Source of the DNA: Clostridia bacterium
GTDB taxonomy: Bacteria; Bacillota; Clostridia; Christensenellales; Borkfalkiaceae
Assembly: GCA_017396365.1 (NCBI GenBank)
Contig: JAFQMD010000014.1
Location: 1-63,385, forward strand
Reading direction: 5' to 3'
DNA: 63,385 nucleotides
Positions 7,693-17,627 of this stretch are shown here, one piece after another; position 1 is the first letter of the stretch, and every line of letters begins with the position of its first letter. The translations under genes were made by a program, and so were the position numbers. Under the pieces are notes generated by a model. It saw nothing but the letters and a program-made list of their open reading frames with translations, was not told the origin of the DNA and did no database searches.

Positions 7693-8508
7693 ATGGCGAG
7701 AAAGGGAACAAAACATTCTGATATAGAAATAAAAAGAAATGAAACTGCATTTGAAATTGTAAAAGAAACCATTGCAATGGGTTCGCCACTGCATTTCCAC
7801 AGTTATTTAGAAGCAGAACTTGTAGTAGAGGGTTGTGCCGAGCAAATATTAAACGGCAAGCGTTACAACGTAAAAAGGGGAAGTTTTTACATTTTAAGAC
7901 CTATGGTAGATAGCCATAGCGTAGATATTAACACTATAGTCGTTTATAAATTTTACATAAAGGCTGGCGAAGTGCAACAATCTCTTTACGACAAACTGTT
8001 ACTATTAGATACTTCGCTTTACGTTGAATTCAGCGAACTTGAAACACAAAGAATAATAAGCATTTTTGACGTTATGAAAGAGGAAAGCCAAACGCAAAGC
8101 GCATATTATCGTGAAATTATAAAAAACGGTTTATCAAGTATAATAATGTACTTTTTGCGTAAATACGGCAGTAGTAACGAGAAACTTTTAAGGGGTAAAT
8201 TGTTGCAATTTTTGCTTAAAGACGATAGGTATTTGACAGACGTTGCATTATCGCAAATGGCACGGGAATTTGGTTATTCCAACCAACACATGAGCAGTTT
8301 GTTTTCTAAAACGGTGGGGGTAAGTTTTACCGACCAAAAAATATTGCTTCGAATACAGCATGCGACGAGATTGCTTTTAACGACCAAATACGGAATAGAA
8401 GAAATTGCCTTTATGTCCGGTTTTAGTAGATATTCTCTATTTTCAAAGGTGTTTAAAAGGCAAATGGGAATGTCGGCAAGAGAATTTAGAAAGAGAAACT
8501 GTGGTTGA
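7693..8508 (+). CDS. AraC-family transcriptional regulator (cupin plus two HTH)
   Basis: 271 residues. The N-terminal half is a cupin-type sensor (PLHFHSYLEAELVVEG, then GSFYILRP), the usual sugar-sensing part. The C-terminal about 100 residues contain two helix-turn-helix units (LSQMAREFGYSNQHMSSLFSK and the IAFMSGFSRYSLFSKVFKRQ type) typical of AraC/XylS proteins. AAGGTGAG precedes the ATG. The gene lies between the divergent alpha-galactosidase gene and the alpha-mannosidase/ABC genes, so it most likely controls cluster 1 in response to an imported sugar. A terminator overlaps its stop codon, so it is transcribed alone. Confidence 0.9.
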   Translation: MARKGTKHSDIEIKRNETAFEIVKETIAMGSPLHFHSYLEAELVVEGCAEQILNGKRYNVKRGSFYILRPMVDSHSVDINTIVVYKFYIKAGEVQQSLYDKLLLLDTSLYVEFSELETQRIISIFDVMKEESQTQSAYYREIIKNGLSSIIMYFLRKYGSSNEKLLRGKLLQFLLKDDRYLTDVALSQMAREFGYSNQHMSSLFSKTVGVSFTDQKILLRIQHATRLLLTTKYGIEEIAFMSGFSRYSLFSKVFKRQMGMSAREFRKRNCG

Positions 8509-8533
8509 ACGAGTGTGTTCAACCACTTTTTTT
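8501..8533 (+). terminator. Terminator overlapping the AraC stop codon
   Basis: GTGGTTGAAC and GTTCAACCAC form a perfect 10-bp stem with a 6-base loop, followed by TTTTTTT. The TGA stop of the regulator lies in the left arm. Confidence 0.9.
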
Positions 8534-8724
8534 GTGCAAAAAATACTGGTAATAGAGATAAACGTTAAAGTAAAAAACACGTTTGGAAAAATCTGTAAAA
8601 ACGGCGAAAAGTTGTAACCGCAATTTTATGGAAAAACTTATTTTTTGTAATGAATTTTCCCTTTTAAGCTATGTTTTTTGCAATATAATCTTATAAAATG
8701 AGTTGTTTATCTTGTCAAAGTATA

Positions 8725-8753
8725 TTGTATTGATTACGTCAATTTATTATAAT
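8725..8753 (+). promoter_or_regulatory. Promoter of the cluster 1 mannosidase operon
   Basis: TTGTAT at 8725-8730 and TATAAT at 8748-8753, spacer 17. The -10 box overlaps the upstream in-frame ATG at 8752, which rules that ATG out as the start of the mannosidase gene. Confidence 0.75.
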
Positions 8754-8784
8754 GTGTTTAACTAAGAATTTTTACTGGAGGATA

Positions 8785-11226
8785 ATGGTGTTTATGAAAA
8801 AATTACATTTGATTTGCAACTCTCATATTGATCCGGTTTGGCAATGGGACTGGAATGAAGGATTAGGTACTGCAATATCTACCTTTTGGCAAGCAGTAAA
8901 ATTTCATGAAGAGTTTGATTATATTTTCTGTCACGGCGAATCTATTTTATACGAATACATAGAAAAGCACGACGCCCCCCTATTTGAAGAAATTAAAAGA
9001 CTTGTAAAAATGGGTAAATGGCATATAATGGGCGGCTGGTATATCCAACCCGATTGTAATGCGCCAAGCGGAGAAGCATTCGTAAGGCATATTCTACTTG
9101 GAAGAGAGTATTTTTTATCTAGATTTGGCATCGTGCCAAAGATAGCATTAAACTTCGATAGTTTTGGACATTCGTTAGGTTTACCACAAATATTAGCAAA
9201 AACCGAACACGAAGGTTATTTATTCTGTCGCCCACAAACCCACGAAGACAGCACTGATTACAGGGAATTTTGGTGGATAAGTCCAGATGGTAGCAAAATC
9301 AAGGCTGCCCGCGCTGATGATGAAACGGTATACTGTTCTATGTTTGGCCAAGCGGCAGAAGATATTAAAAGAAAGGGCGCTCACTACAAAGACCTTGAAA
9401 CGGGTATTGCATTGTGGGGCGTAGGTAACCACGGTGGTGTAAATTCTAGAAAGGACTTAGAAGACGTAGAAAAAATGATAAAAGAGAGTGCCGACGTGCA
9501 AATTGTACACTCTACGCCAGAAGCTTATTTTGCAGAAATAAATCCGACTTTAGAACACCGTAAAACTATACAACCACTAATTATCGGCTCATATTCTTCT
9601 ATGAATTCGGTTAAAAAACTTAACGCCGAGTTAGAAGCAAAATTATTTGCAACCGAAAAACTTTGCTGTATTGCAGAACTTGCAACGGGATGCAAGGTAG
9701 ATAATAGCAAACTTCGTGAAGTGCAAAAATTACTCTGCAATATTCAATTCCACGATTCTCTTGCAGGGACAATTCGTTTAGACGGCGAAAAGACCACTCT
9801 TGCTATGGGACAAGGTGCTTTATACACCTTAGAAGAAATGTCTCAAACTGCATATTTGTCGTTAGCGCTTAAAGATAAAAGCGCAATACCAGGTCAATTC
9901 CCCGTGTTTATGTTTAACTACCAACCGTATAAGCGTACCGAAATTTGCGAAGTAGAATTCGCTGCCGAAAAGGGATATATTCCAGAAGACGACGAATATT
10001 ACTTTACCGCAACCCAAAACGGCAAAGAAATTAAGGTGCAAGGTATAAAAGAGTTAAGCAATCAAAACTGGGAATGGCGCAAGAGAGTAGCTTTTGAATG
10101 TGAACTCGAGCCACTAAACGTTAGTAGAATAGATTTTGTAATACACAAAAGACCTATCTTTAAAAAGCCTGTACTTACCGACCACTTCGTCTATAGCGAC
10201 GAGCGTAAGAGTGTAAGAATAAACTACAAAACGGGCTTATTAGATAGTTATATAGTAAACGGAAAAGAAATGCTATCGGGTGGCGCGTTCCAACCAATAA
10301 TGTACGATAGCACCGAAAATCCTTGGGGGCATTTAGAAACTCATATAGGTACAAACCCCGTACCATTTAAGTTGTCAGATTGCGCATCTGGTATAACGCG
10401 TGGTTTTAAGAAGGTACAGATTACCGAAGACGGTCCGCTATTTACCCAAGTTGAAAGCGTTTTCGAACTTAGTTCAAGCGTTGTAATTTTGGCGTATAGG
10501 GTATATAAAACAAGAGATTATATCGACGTTTTCTCAACCGTATTTTGGAATGAGAAGGCAAAGGCTTTAAAGTTTAAAGTTCCCGCTAAATTTAACGGCA
10601 AATACATAGGTCAAGTAGCCTTTGCTAAAGACGAACACGAAAAAGACAATAGGGATAAACCAACACATAGGTTCGTAGGCTTTGAACGGGGCAAAAAGGC
10701 GCTTGTAGTATATAACGATTGTATTTACGATACTAGTGCCGACGGCAACGATTTATATCTTTTAGCCCTTAACGGCGCAATCTATTGTGGTCATATTGCA
10801 GGTCAAAACCCAATAGTTAAAGAGCCTGAAAGGTTCGTGCCATATATAGAACAAGGCAAGCGCACCTTTGAATTCCGTTTAGCATACGACGACGTAACCC
10901 TATTAGAAAACGGGGCAGACGAGTTTACCGTTAAACCTTACGGATACAACGTATTCCCACACGGCAAGGGCGACGTCGCGCCAAACTTGGTTACAATAGA
11001 CAATAGGGCAGTTGCTTTAAAGGCTATGTTTAAAGAAGGCAAGAATTATATTCTTCATATTATAAATAATAATGATAAAGCAACTATTGCAACCGTAACG
11101 GTAGGCAACGGACAAAAGAGAGTAAGATTTAACAAGTTTGAAGTAAAGACTTTCGTTTACAATGGAAAGCTTTTAAGAGAGAGAAAGGAACTTATTAAAG
11201 TACAGGCAAACAACGTAATAAAATAA
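8785..11226 (+). CDS. Alpha-mannosidase, GH38 family
   Basis: About 813 residues. GH38 motifs: CNSHIDPVWQWDW with zinc ligands H14 and D16, then ALNFDSFGHS with D125 as predicted nucleophile, and a zinc-ligand His in the later NIQFHDSLAGT segment. The C-terminal half is the beta-sandwich part of the family. It removes alpha-mannosyl residues from imported oligosaccharides; no signal peptide is present. An in-frame ATG at 8752 lies inside the -10 box and cannot be the start. GGAGG at 8777-8781 sits just before ATG 8785, GTG 8788 and ATG 8794, so the exact start is uncertain by three residues. It opens an operon continuing into the ABC importer genes 18 bases downstream. Confidence 0.92.
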   Translation: MVFMKKLHLICNSHIDPVWQWDWNEGLGTAISTFWQAVKFHEEFDYIFCHGESILYEYIEKHDAPLFEEIKRLVKMGKWHIMGGWYIQPDCNAPSGEAFVRHILLGREYFLSRFGIVPKIALNFDSFGHSLGLPQILAKTEHEGYLFCRPQTHEDSTDYREFWWISPDGSKIKAARADDETVYCSMFGQAAEDIKRKGAHYKDLETGIALWGVGNHGGVNSRKDLEDVEKMIKESADVQIVHSTPEAYFAEINPTLEHRKTIQPLIIGSYSSMNSVKKLNAELEAKLFATEKLCCIAELATGCKVDNSKLREVQKLLCNIQFHDSLAGTIRLDGEKTTLAMGQGALYTLEEMSQTAYLSLALKDKSAIPGQFPVFMFNYQPYKRTEICEVEFAAEKGYIPEDDEYYFTATQNGKEIKVQGIKELSNQNWEWRKRVAFECELEPLNVSRIDFVIHKRPIFKKPVLTDHFVYSDERKSVRINYKTGLLDSYIVNGKEMLSGGAFQPIMYDSTENPWGHLETHIGTNPVPFKLSDCASGITRGFKKVQITEDGPLFTQVESVFELSSSVVILAYRVYKTRDYIDVFSTVFWNEKAKALKFKVPAKFNGKYIGQVAFAKDEHEKDNRDKPTHRFVGFERGKKALVVYNDCIYDTSADGNDLYLLALNGAIYCGHIAGQNPIVKEPERFVPYIEQGKRTFEFRLAYDDVTLLENGADEFTVKPYGYNVFPHGKGDVAPNLVTIDNRAVALKAMFKEGKNYILHIINNNDKATIATVTVGNGQKRVRFNKFEVKTFVYNGKLLRERKELIKVQANNVIK

Positions 11227-11244
11227 TGATGAAAGGAGATAAAT

Positions 11245-12114
11245 ATGGGAAAGATTAATACGAAAGAACAAAGTATTAAAAAACGAATTAATACTGAAAA
11301 GATAATATTAATCGTTCTTAGCGTATTGTTTTCGCTTTATGCTATAACTTTGTTTTTCCCAATGTTATGGATATTCTATAATTCAGTACGTCATGGGTCA
11401 GACTTTGTTTTCAGACAATGGCAAGTTACCCCGTTGACTATAAGCAACTACGTAAATTTGTTTAAAGAGACGCCAATGGTAACCATGGTGCTAAACTCGT
11501 TAGTGCTTGCCATAGTGACTTCTACGTTCCAAATATTTGCAACGGCTAGTATGGCGCACGCAACGGCATCGTTTAGGTGGAGAGGGTCAAGCGTATTCTA
11601 TTTTATAGCAATATCGGTAATGTTTATACCCACTTCCGGTACGCTTGGTATCGTTTACAGGTTAATGAGCGATTTAAACCTTTTAGACCTACATATTGGT
11701 GTGGTAATACTTGCATCAAACGGTATGGGGTTTAGTTATTTAATGTTATATTCTGTATACAAAAACATCTCGCCAACCTATGCAGAGGCGGCGGAAATAG
11801 ACGGTGCAGGGTATTGGCGTAGGTTTTTAACCATAATAACGCCACAAGCTGGCGCAACCCTAATCGCTATGTGGATTTTAGGCTTTATAGGTTGTTGGAA
11901 CGACTATGCTTTCCCCAAAATCTTTTTGCCATCGCATAAAACTTTGGCGGTAGGCGTATACGAATTCTCTACCAAAGCAAGCCAAACGGGAGGAACGGGT
12001 TATCCACAACTATTTGCTGCAATCAGCATAAGCATTATACCAATTTTAATATTATTCTTGGCTTTTCAAAAGCAAATTATGACCATAAGCGTTGGTGGGG
12101 GAATAAAGGAATAG
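11245..12114 (+). CDS. Carbohydrate ABC transporter permease, MalG type
   Basis: 289 residues, about six membrane helices, with the EAA loop YAEAAEIDGAGYWRRFLTIITP near residues 178-200 that docks the ATPase. The N-terminal layout (LFFPMLWIFYNSVR) and the C-terminal MTISVGGGIKE are those of MalG/UgpE-like permeases of the CUT1 family. AAAGGAGA precedes the ATG. It pairs with the MalF-type permease at 13897, with the binding protein gene between them. No ATPase gene is in the window, so a shared MsmK/UgpC-like ATPase coded elsewhere is presumed. Confidence 0.92.
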   Translation: MGKINTKEQSIKKRINTEKIILIVLSVLFSLYAITLFFPMLWIFYNSVRHGSDFVFRQWQVTPLTISNYVNLFKETPMVTMVLNSLVLAIVTSTFQIFATASMAHATASFRWRGSSVFYFIAISVMFIPTSGTLGIVYRLMSDLNLLDLHIGVVILASNGMGFSYLMLYSVYKNISPTYAEAAEIDGAGYWRRFLTIITPQAGATLIAMWILGFIGCWNDYAFPKIFLPSHKTLAVGVYEFSTKASQTGGTGYPQLFAAISISIIPILILFLAFQKQIMTISVGGGIKE

Positions 12115-12180
12115 ATAATAAATAAAAATTAAAAAAATACAACAACAAAAAATTTTTAAAATTATAGGAGGTAACTTTTT

Positions 12181-13794
12181 ATGAAAAAGTTTGCAAAGAA
12201 AATGATGAGTTTAGCATTGACAACCGTTGCTTGCTTTACTATGATTTTTGCTACCGCTTGTGGTGGTAACAATGGTCCAACGGGTGACAATTCTGGCTAC
12301 GACTTAAGAATTACCTACTTCGACGGTGGTTACGGTCAAGGTTGGATAACCGAAGGAGCAAAAAGTTTTGAAGCGCTTACAGGTAAAAAGGTAGGTCTTA
12401 TTCCAAGTAGCGAATATGATTGTGGCGCAGATATATACTTACAGTCCGGTAAAAACCTATCAGATATTTACATTATAGAATCTAGCATGTGGAAAGGTTG
12501 GGTAAAATCTGGTTATCTAGAACCATTAGACAGCGTGTACGACACAGAAGTTGATACAGCAAGTGGCAAGCAAAAAATTAGCAATTTTATGGACCAACAA
12601 GTAAAGGGCAAATATTACTTAGAACGTAAAATTGGTAACGGAATGATGCAACCTTGGGCATTGCCTCTTGGCGCAACGCCAAACGCAATGGCATACAACT
12701 GCGACGTATTAGAAGTTTTACCACATAACGGCGTGGCTTTAAGCGGAGAAGTTGTTAGTAGTCAAACGGGTTTATGGGTAGCGCCTCCAAGAACCGTTAG
12801 CGAACTTAAAGCATTTATAGACGACGTAAACGCATATAACGCTACAATTCCAGAAGGTGAAACGAAATACGTTCCGCTTGGCTGGTGTGGTAAAAACGCT
12901 AACATTTTATTCTACGCTATATACTCGTGGTGGGCGCAAGCGCAAGGTTATCAAACTTCCAACTACGAAGGCGAAGGTTCATTTGCAGACTTCTGGAACT
13001 TTGGTAACACCTCTAGCGACACAAGATCACATACTTTAGATACAAGAGTATTCTTACAGTCTGGTTTACAATTTGCTATCGACACACTTATTGATATTTT
13101 AGTTAATGAAGACACAGACCAATGGAAAAACACTTTAGAAGACGTAATGTCAATTTCTTCACAAGACTTACAAAAAACTTTCGTTTCAAACTCGGTAAAA
13201 GTTAAACCTGTATTGGTATTTGCCGCAAGTTACTTAGAAAGTGAAACTATTAAATATAACTATTTAGATTCAGACGGCGACGGTCAACGTGACGTAAACT
13301 TTAAGTTTATGCCAGTACCAAAACTTGATGGTTATGAAGGTAAAGACGTAGTTTACTGCTCTTACGAAGACGTAATGGTAGTACCACAAAAGGCAACAAA
13401 CAAAGAATTAGCAAAACAATTTCTTGCATTTATGTGCAATCAAGACAAATTAGAAATGTTTACGAAGGAAACGAAAGGTTGTATGCGTCCATTTAACTAC
13501 GATGCAAGAAATATTCAAGGTGGAAACTTCTCTGAATATACCCAAGGGGTATTCGACTTATACTACAACAGTTTACACGCATTTGAATATCCAATTAACT
13601 GTACTGACTTATTAAGCGTATCAAACGTTTATCGTTATGAAAGACCAACATTTATAGGTAACGACATAGATGCTTTCGTTAAAGCGTTAAAGACAGAAAA
13701 CGGCCAAAAAATAATGACTGATATTTACAATTCTATTAACTCGCACGACGTAAGCACTTGGGTTAAAAACTATAGATTAACGGTTGTTGAATAA
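12181..13794 (+). CDS. Sugar-binding lipoprotein of the cluster 1 ABC importer
   Basis: 537 residues. A signal peptide ends in a lipobox (FATAC, Cys27) followed by GGNNG, so the mature protein is anchored to the outer face of the membrane. The rest has the layout of family 1 extracellular solute-binding proteins (opening LRITYFDGG, a central PWALPLGATPNAMAYN hinge segment, C-terminal FLAFMCNQDKLEMF). AGGAGG lies at good spacing before the ATG. It captures an oligosaccharide for the two flanking permeases. The ligand cannot be read from the sequence; neighbours suggest mannose- or galactose-containing glycans. Confidence 0.9.
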   Translation: MKKFAKKMMSLALTTVACFTMIFATACGGNNGPTGDNSGYDLRITYFDGGYGQGWITEGAKSFEALTGKKVGLIPSSEYDCGADIYLQSGKNLSDIYIIESSMWKGWVKSGYLEPLDSVYDTEVDTASGKQKISNFMDQQVKGKYYLERKIGNGMMQPWALPLGATPNAMAYNCDVLEVLPHNGVALSGEVVSSQTGLWVAPPRTVSELKAFIDDVNAYNATIPEGETKYVPLGWCGKNANILFYAIYSWWAQAQGYQTSNYEGEGSFADFWNFGNTSSDTRSHTLDTRVFLQSGLQFAIDTLIDILVNEDTDQWKNTLEDVMSISSQDLQKTFVSNSVKVKPVLVFAASYLESETIKYNYLDSDGDGQRDVNFKFMPVPKLDGYEGKDVVYCSYEDVMVVPQKATNKELAKQFLAFMCNQDKLEMFTKETKGCMRPFNYDARNIQGGNFSEYTQGVFDLYYNSLHAFEYPINCTDLLSVSNVYRYERPTFIGNDIDAFVKALKTENGQKIMTDIYNSINSHDVSTWVKNYRLTVVE

Positions 13795-13896
13795 AAAGCA
13801 ATTTTGCAACTATTAGTGGTTGCGCAAGAAAGCAACTTTTACAACTATTAACGGTAATTGCAGTAGTAACAACAATTACAAAAAAGGAAAACGAAA

Positions 13897-14871
13897 ATGA
13901 CAAATTCATTAGTTAATAAAACGGGCAAACACAAAAACGGCATGACCCGTAGGCATAGGAAACAAATGATTTTTATATTTTCTCTTATGCTATTCCCCAT
14001 TTCTCAGTGGTTGATATTTTGGTTGTATCCAAACGTCACTAATTTAGTTTTGCCATTTACCACGTATGATTTTTTCGAAGGTAAAATAGTGTTTGCTGGT
14101 TTTGAAAATCTGCTAACAGAATTCGGAAAGGTATTTTCTACGCCAGCAACACGCAACGCCTTTTTTAACTCTTGGCGTGCGTTGCCAATCAACTTTATAA
14201 TTTTACCAATATCTGTAATAGTAGGGTACGCCTTTTCAAAGCACGTTCCCGGTGAGAGAATATTTAGAATACTATTCTTTATACCGTCGATAATATCAAC
14301 GGTAACGCTCGTATTGTGCTTTAAGTACATATTCGAATACGCGCCAAGCGCCGACCTTACAGGTCCGGGCGCACAGCTACTTCATAAGATTGGTATAGAC
14401 TGGCACGGGTGGAATATGGAATATCCCCAACAGGTATGGACCATGATATATATTTATTGTATATGGGCTGGCTTTTCGGTAAACGTTATTATGATAAGTT
14501 CTGCAATGCAAAGAATACCAGAAGCGCTCATCGAATCGGCAAAGTTAGACGGCACAGGCTTTTGGCGTGAATTGTGGTCTATAAGAATACCACTAATAAT
14601 GCCAACCATTTCGGTATTTATAATAAACTCTATAATGTGTGTAACGAGTTTCTTCCTTGTGCCAATGACCTTTATGACGACGAAGGGGCCGGAAGGTATA
14701 TTCGATACGTTCCCATGGTTAATGTTAAGGCACGTAGAAGAAAACGGATTAGACCCATCTACTATGATAGCAGTATCTACGTTAGGTTTTATTTTGATGA
14801 TATGCTTAACGCCTATAATTATTGTAACAAAGGCTATTACAGACAAAATAACACCAGACGTAAGTTTTTAA
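13897..14871 (+). CDS. Carbohydrate ABC transporter permease, MalF/UgpA type
   Basis: 324 residues with about six membrane helices and the EAA loop EALIESAKLDGTGFWRELWS. It partners the MalG-type permease at 11245. The roughly 100-base gap after the binding-protein gene contains a short GCAAC/GTTGC hairpin that might protect the highly expressed binding-protein message; this is inference. A purine-rich AAAAAGGAAAA lies upstream of the ATG. Confidence 0.92.
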   Translation: MTNSLVNKTGKHKNGMTRRHRKQMIFIFSLMLFPISQWLIFWLYPNVTNLVLPFTTYDFFEGKIVFAGFENLLTEFGKVFSTPATRNAFFNSWRALPINFIILPISVIVGYAFSKHVPGERIFRILFFIPSIISTVTLVLCFKYIFEYAPSADLTGPGAQLLHKIGIDWHGWNMEYPQQVWTMIYIYCIWAGFSVNVIMISSAMQRIPEALIESAKLDGTGFWRELWSIRIPLIMPTISVFIINSIMCVTSFFLVPMTFMTTKGPEGIFDTFPWLMLRHVEENGLDPSTMIAVSTLGFILMICLTPIIIVTKAITDKITPDVSF

Positions 14872-14881
14872 AAGGAGAAAA

Positions 14882-17626
14882 GTGGTGAGAAAAGCAAAAA
14901 ATATAAAATGTTTAATAACAGGATTATTATCACTTGTGTTTTGCATAACAGCTTTAATTAGCGTAGGGCAGAGCAAAACGTTTGCAAGTGATTATCAATC
15001 CCACCCCGACGGTGGTTTAAAAACCGAAGTTTTTTACGATAGGTTCGATGGCGACTTAAAGACTGAATGGACGGTAAAAGATAGCCAAATAGAAATAGAA
15101 AACTACGCCCTTCATTTTACAAAAAATTATTCTTGGGGCAACTGTTTAGTTTTAAACGCCGTAAAACTTACAGACTATACAAAAATAACCTTTGATATGC
15201 AAGCGACAAGTTATCAAAACGGCGATTTTAGTATATGTTTCGGTGGAAAAACAACGGCTACAAGAATGGACGAATACGATTTTAGGCTTATCGTTCAAAA
15301 CGACAATCTCGTTGTAAATAAACTAGAACCAAACGCAAACGGTTCTTATATAGGTTCTACGGCAAACCCAATAGGTTCTAAAATTTTAGAGCGTGGGGAA
15401 AAGGTTAATTTTGAACTTATACTTCAAACTACATCTAGCCAAGCGTGTGAACTAAAAGTAAAAATTACGAGTGCAAGTGGTCAACTTGCAAACCACGTAT
15501 TTAGCGATATACCTTATCTAGTTCAAAACGGTTACCTATCAATGTTCAATGCTAACTTAGAATGTGATATAACCAACTTTAAGGTATATAGCGAAAAAAC
15601 TGCTTTGCAACCAACCTTTACTGATGATTTTTCGGTTGATAAAATAACTGAATCTTACACTCAAGCGTCGCAAGGGAATTGGCATATAAACACTAATATT
15701 TTAACCAAAAAAGATTACTATACTTGTAAACTTGCGGTGCTGAATTTGTCTAAGGCAAATTCTTACGCTATTAACACTATTAAACTTGAAAAAGACATTA
15801 GGGTAACCAACTCTTATCAGTTGAATTTAGAAGCAAACTTACAAAGTTTATCAAGTGGTCTTTACTACGGCGTTGGTTTTGGATTAGCAACTGTAAGCGA
15901 TGCAATAGACAAAAATGCTTTTATAGGCTTTACAAAAAAATCTAACGATACAGTAGGCTTAGCCCTTGTTAAAAACGGCGCTGTTATAGAACAAGAAGAT
16001 ATTCCTACGGCTACTTTAAACGTTGGCGTTAGAAGTGCAGAAATTACGCTTTTATTAAAGAGTAACAACTCGGTAGAAATTAAAGTTGGCACTTTTAGAA
16101 AAGTCTTTAACAACGTTTTGACTAACGGAATGTTCGCATTAGGTAGCGTTAGCAACCCAGCGCATTCAGGCGCTATAGAAGACGGCGTGTTTACTATAAA
16201 GCAAATATCTTTAATGCAAAGCAAATATCAATCTGAAAACGCACCCGACGTATCTAACGATTTTAACGGCACTTATATGACCGACGACGGTTACGAAGAA
16301 ACCTATATCAGCATACAAAAATACTACTTAGGCTCTGGTGTAGAATTAAAACCAAAAACTGCTTGGGAAAGCAGTAACGGTATTTCTTTTACAAGCGCAG
16401 ATACGGGATCTTGCTTTGGTTATAAGGCAGAATATTCCGACTTTATTTTACAATTTGATGTGGTTGTAAACACGGCGTTTAGAGACCAAAGTATGTTTGG
16501 TATATCATTTGGCAAATCAACTATTGGTAGCACCTATATAAACTCGCAATCTATAAGTTTTATTCGTGACCAATGGGGCGTTCCAAGAACGGATGAAAAC
16601 TATATTTCACTTTGGAACTGTACCGATAGCGAGGGAAGAGCGGCCTCTACCTTTACCCAAAACGGCTACGGCGAATACGATTTTTACAAAGATACGCAAA
16701 CTAAATATAACTTTATGTTTGTAGCAAAAAATCGTAGCGTAAGCGTTTACTTTAAAGAAGATGGCGAACCTATTTCACAATTAGGCAAGCGTAGGTTATT
16801 GATAGATAACGTAAACACAAGCGGTTACGTAACCGTGTTTGCGGGTGGTGGTTTATCTATAGATATATCTAACTTTAAACTTGTAAATATCGCCCCAGAC
16901 GCTACAGGAAAATCTGCAATTTCTTTACGTGAAGATTTTAGCGGTGAATTGTCTAGCGAAATTGCGTTAACGGGTGGTAAGGTAGAAAACGGCAAAGCCG
17001 TTCTTACCGACGGCAAGTTAGAAATTGCAAAAGATAGAAACTTCTTTATTTCTCAATTTGCAGTTTCATCAGTTACAAATAATTATTCGTTTAACTTTGG
17101 TGATTACCAACTTAAATTTATTCCAAGCGAAAACAAGGCGCAGTTAATTTACAAGGGCGAAGTTGTAAAGACCTTAAAAAGCCCCGTTGGAACAACTAGT
17201 ATGTCTAGCCTAAACAACAAAAACTTACAAATAACCGTTATAGATAATAGGGTAATGGTTGGAGCAAGAAGTGATGGCGACCCGTACGATAAATTTAGCG
17301 AATTGATTATAAACGAAGTTTTAGACGTAGCGCCAACAAGTGGCAAAATATCTATTACTTGCGAAGGCAAAATGGAAATAGACCAATTAAAGGTTTATGC
17401 GTTAGACCATACCTATTTAGCACAAACGATTAACGAGGCAGACGACCCGCAAAACCTATCACTTTGGGAAGTTCTACCAGATGATCCAAATGCTGCTGAT
17501 CAGCCACAAGAACAAAAAAAGGCTGGTTGCAAAGGTGCGATTAACACAAGTTATTTTGCACTATTAGGAGTAGCTGCGTTGGCGGTAATTTTAAACAAAA
17601 AGCGCAACGGCGACAAGGGGGTGTAA
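14882..17626 (+). CDS. Large secreted protein with repeated ConA-like beta-sandwich domains and C-terminal sorting-type tail
   Basis: 914 residues, GTG start 5 bases after AAGGAG (a second GTG follows). An N-terminal signal peptide ends near TFASD. The body appears to hold four segments of about 190-200 residues of jelly-roll type (aromatic-rich strands such as YTKITFDMQAT and NFMFVAKNRSVSVYF), resembling laminin-G/DUF1080-like carbohydrate-binding folds. I see no catalytic motif. The tail is KKAGCKGAINTSYFA, a hydrophobic helix, then NKKRNGDKG: a Cys-containing motif, membrane segment and basic end, like a C-terminal surface-sorting signal. A similar tail ends the giant protein at 25092. It lies in the ABC operon, so it probably binds or presents the glycan at the cell surface. 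Confidence 0.75.
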   Translation: MVRKAKNIKCLITGLLSLVFCITALISVGQSKTFASDYQSHPDGGLKTEVFYDRFDGDLKTEWTVKDSQIEIENYALHFTKNYSWGNCLVLNAVKLTDYTKITFDMQATSYQNGDFSICFGGKTTATRMDEYDFRLIVQNDNLVVNKLEPNANGSYIGSTANPIGSKILERGEKVNFELILQTTSSQACELKVKITSASGQLANHVFSDIPYLVQNGYLSMFNANLECDITNFKVYSEKTALQPTFTDDFSVDKITESYTQASQGNWHINTNILTKKDYYTCKLAVLNLSKANSYAINTIKLEKDIRVTNSYQLNLEANLQSLSSGLYYGVGFGLATVSDAIDKNAFIGFTKKSNDTVGLALVKNGAVIEQEDIPTATLNVGVRSAEITLLLKSNNSVEIKVGTFRKVFNNVLTNGMFALGSVSNPAHSGAIEDGVFTIKQISLMQSKYQSENAPDVSNDFNGTYMTDDGYEETYISIQKYYLGSGVELKPKTAWESSNGISFTSADTGSCFGYKAEYSDFILQFDVVVNTAFRDQSMFGISFGKSTIGSTYINSQSISFIRDQWGVPRTDENYISLWNCTDSEGRAASTFTQNGYGEYDFYKDTQTKYNFMFVAKNRSVSVYFKEDGEPISQLGKRRLLIDNVNTSGYVTVFAGGGLSIDISNFKLVNIAPDATGKSAISLREDFSGELSSEIALTGGKVENGKAVLTDGKLEIAKDRNFFISQFAVSSVTNNYSFNFGDYQLKFIPSENKAQLIYKGEVVKTLKSPVGTTSMSSLNNKNLQITVIDNRVMVGARSDGDPYDKFSELIINEVLDVAPTSGKISITCEGKMEIDQLKVYALDHTYLAQTINEADDPQNLSLWEVLPDDPNAADQPQEQKKAGCKGAINTSYFALLGVAALAVILNKKRNGDKGV

Positions 17627-17627
17627 T

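Noticed and set aside
8752..8784. Upstream ATG as start of the GH38 gene
   Set aside because: It overlaps the -10 box of the promoter, and a GGAGG ribosome site lies further down, just before 8785-8794.
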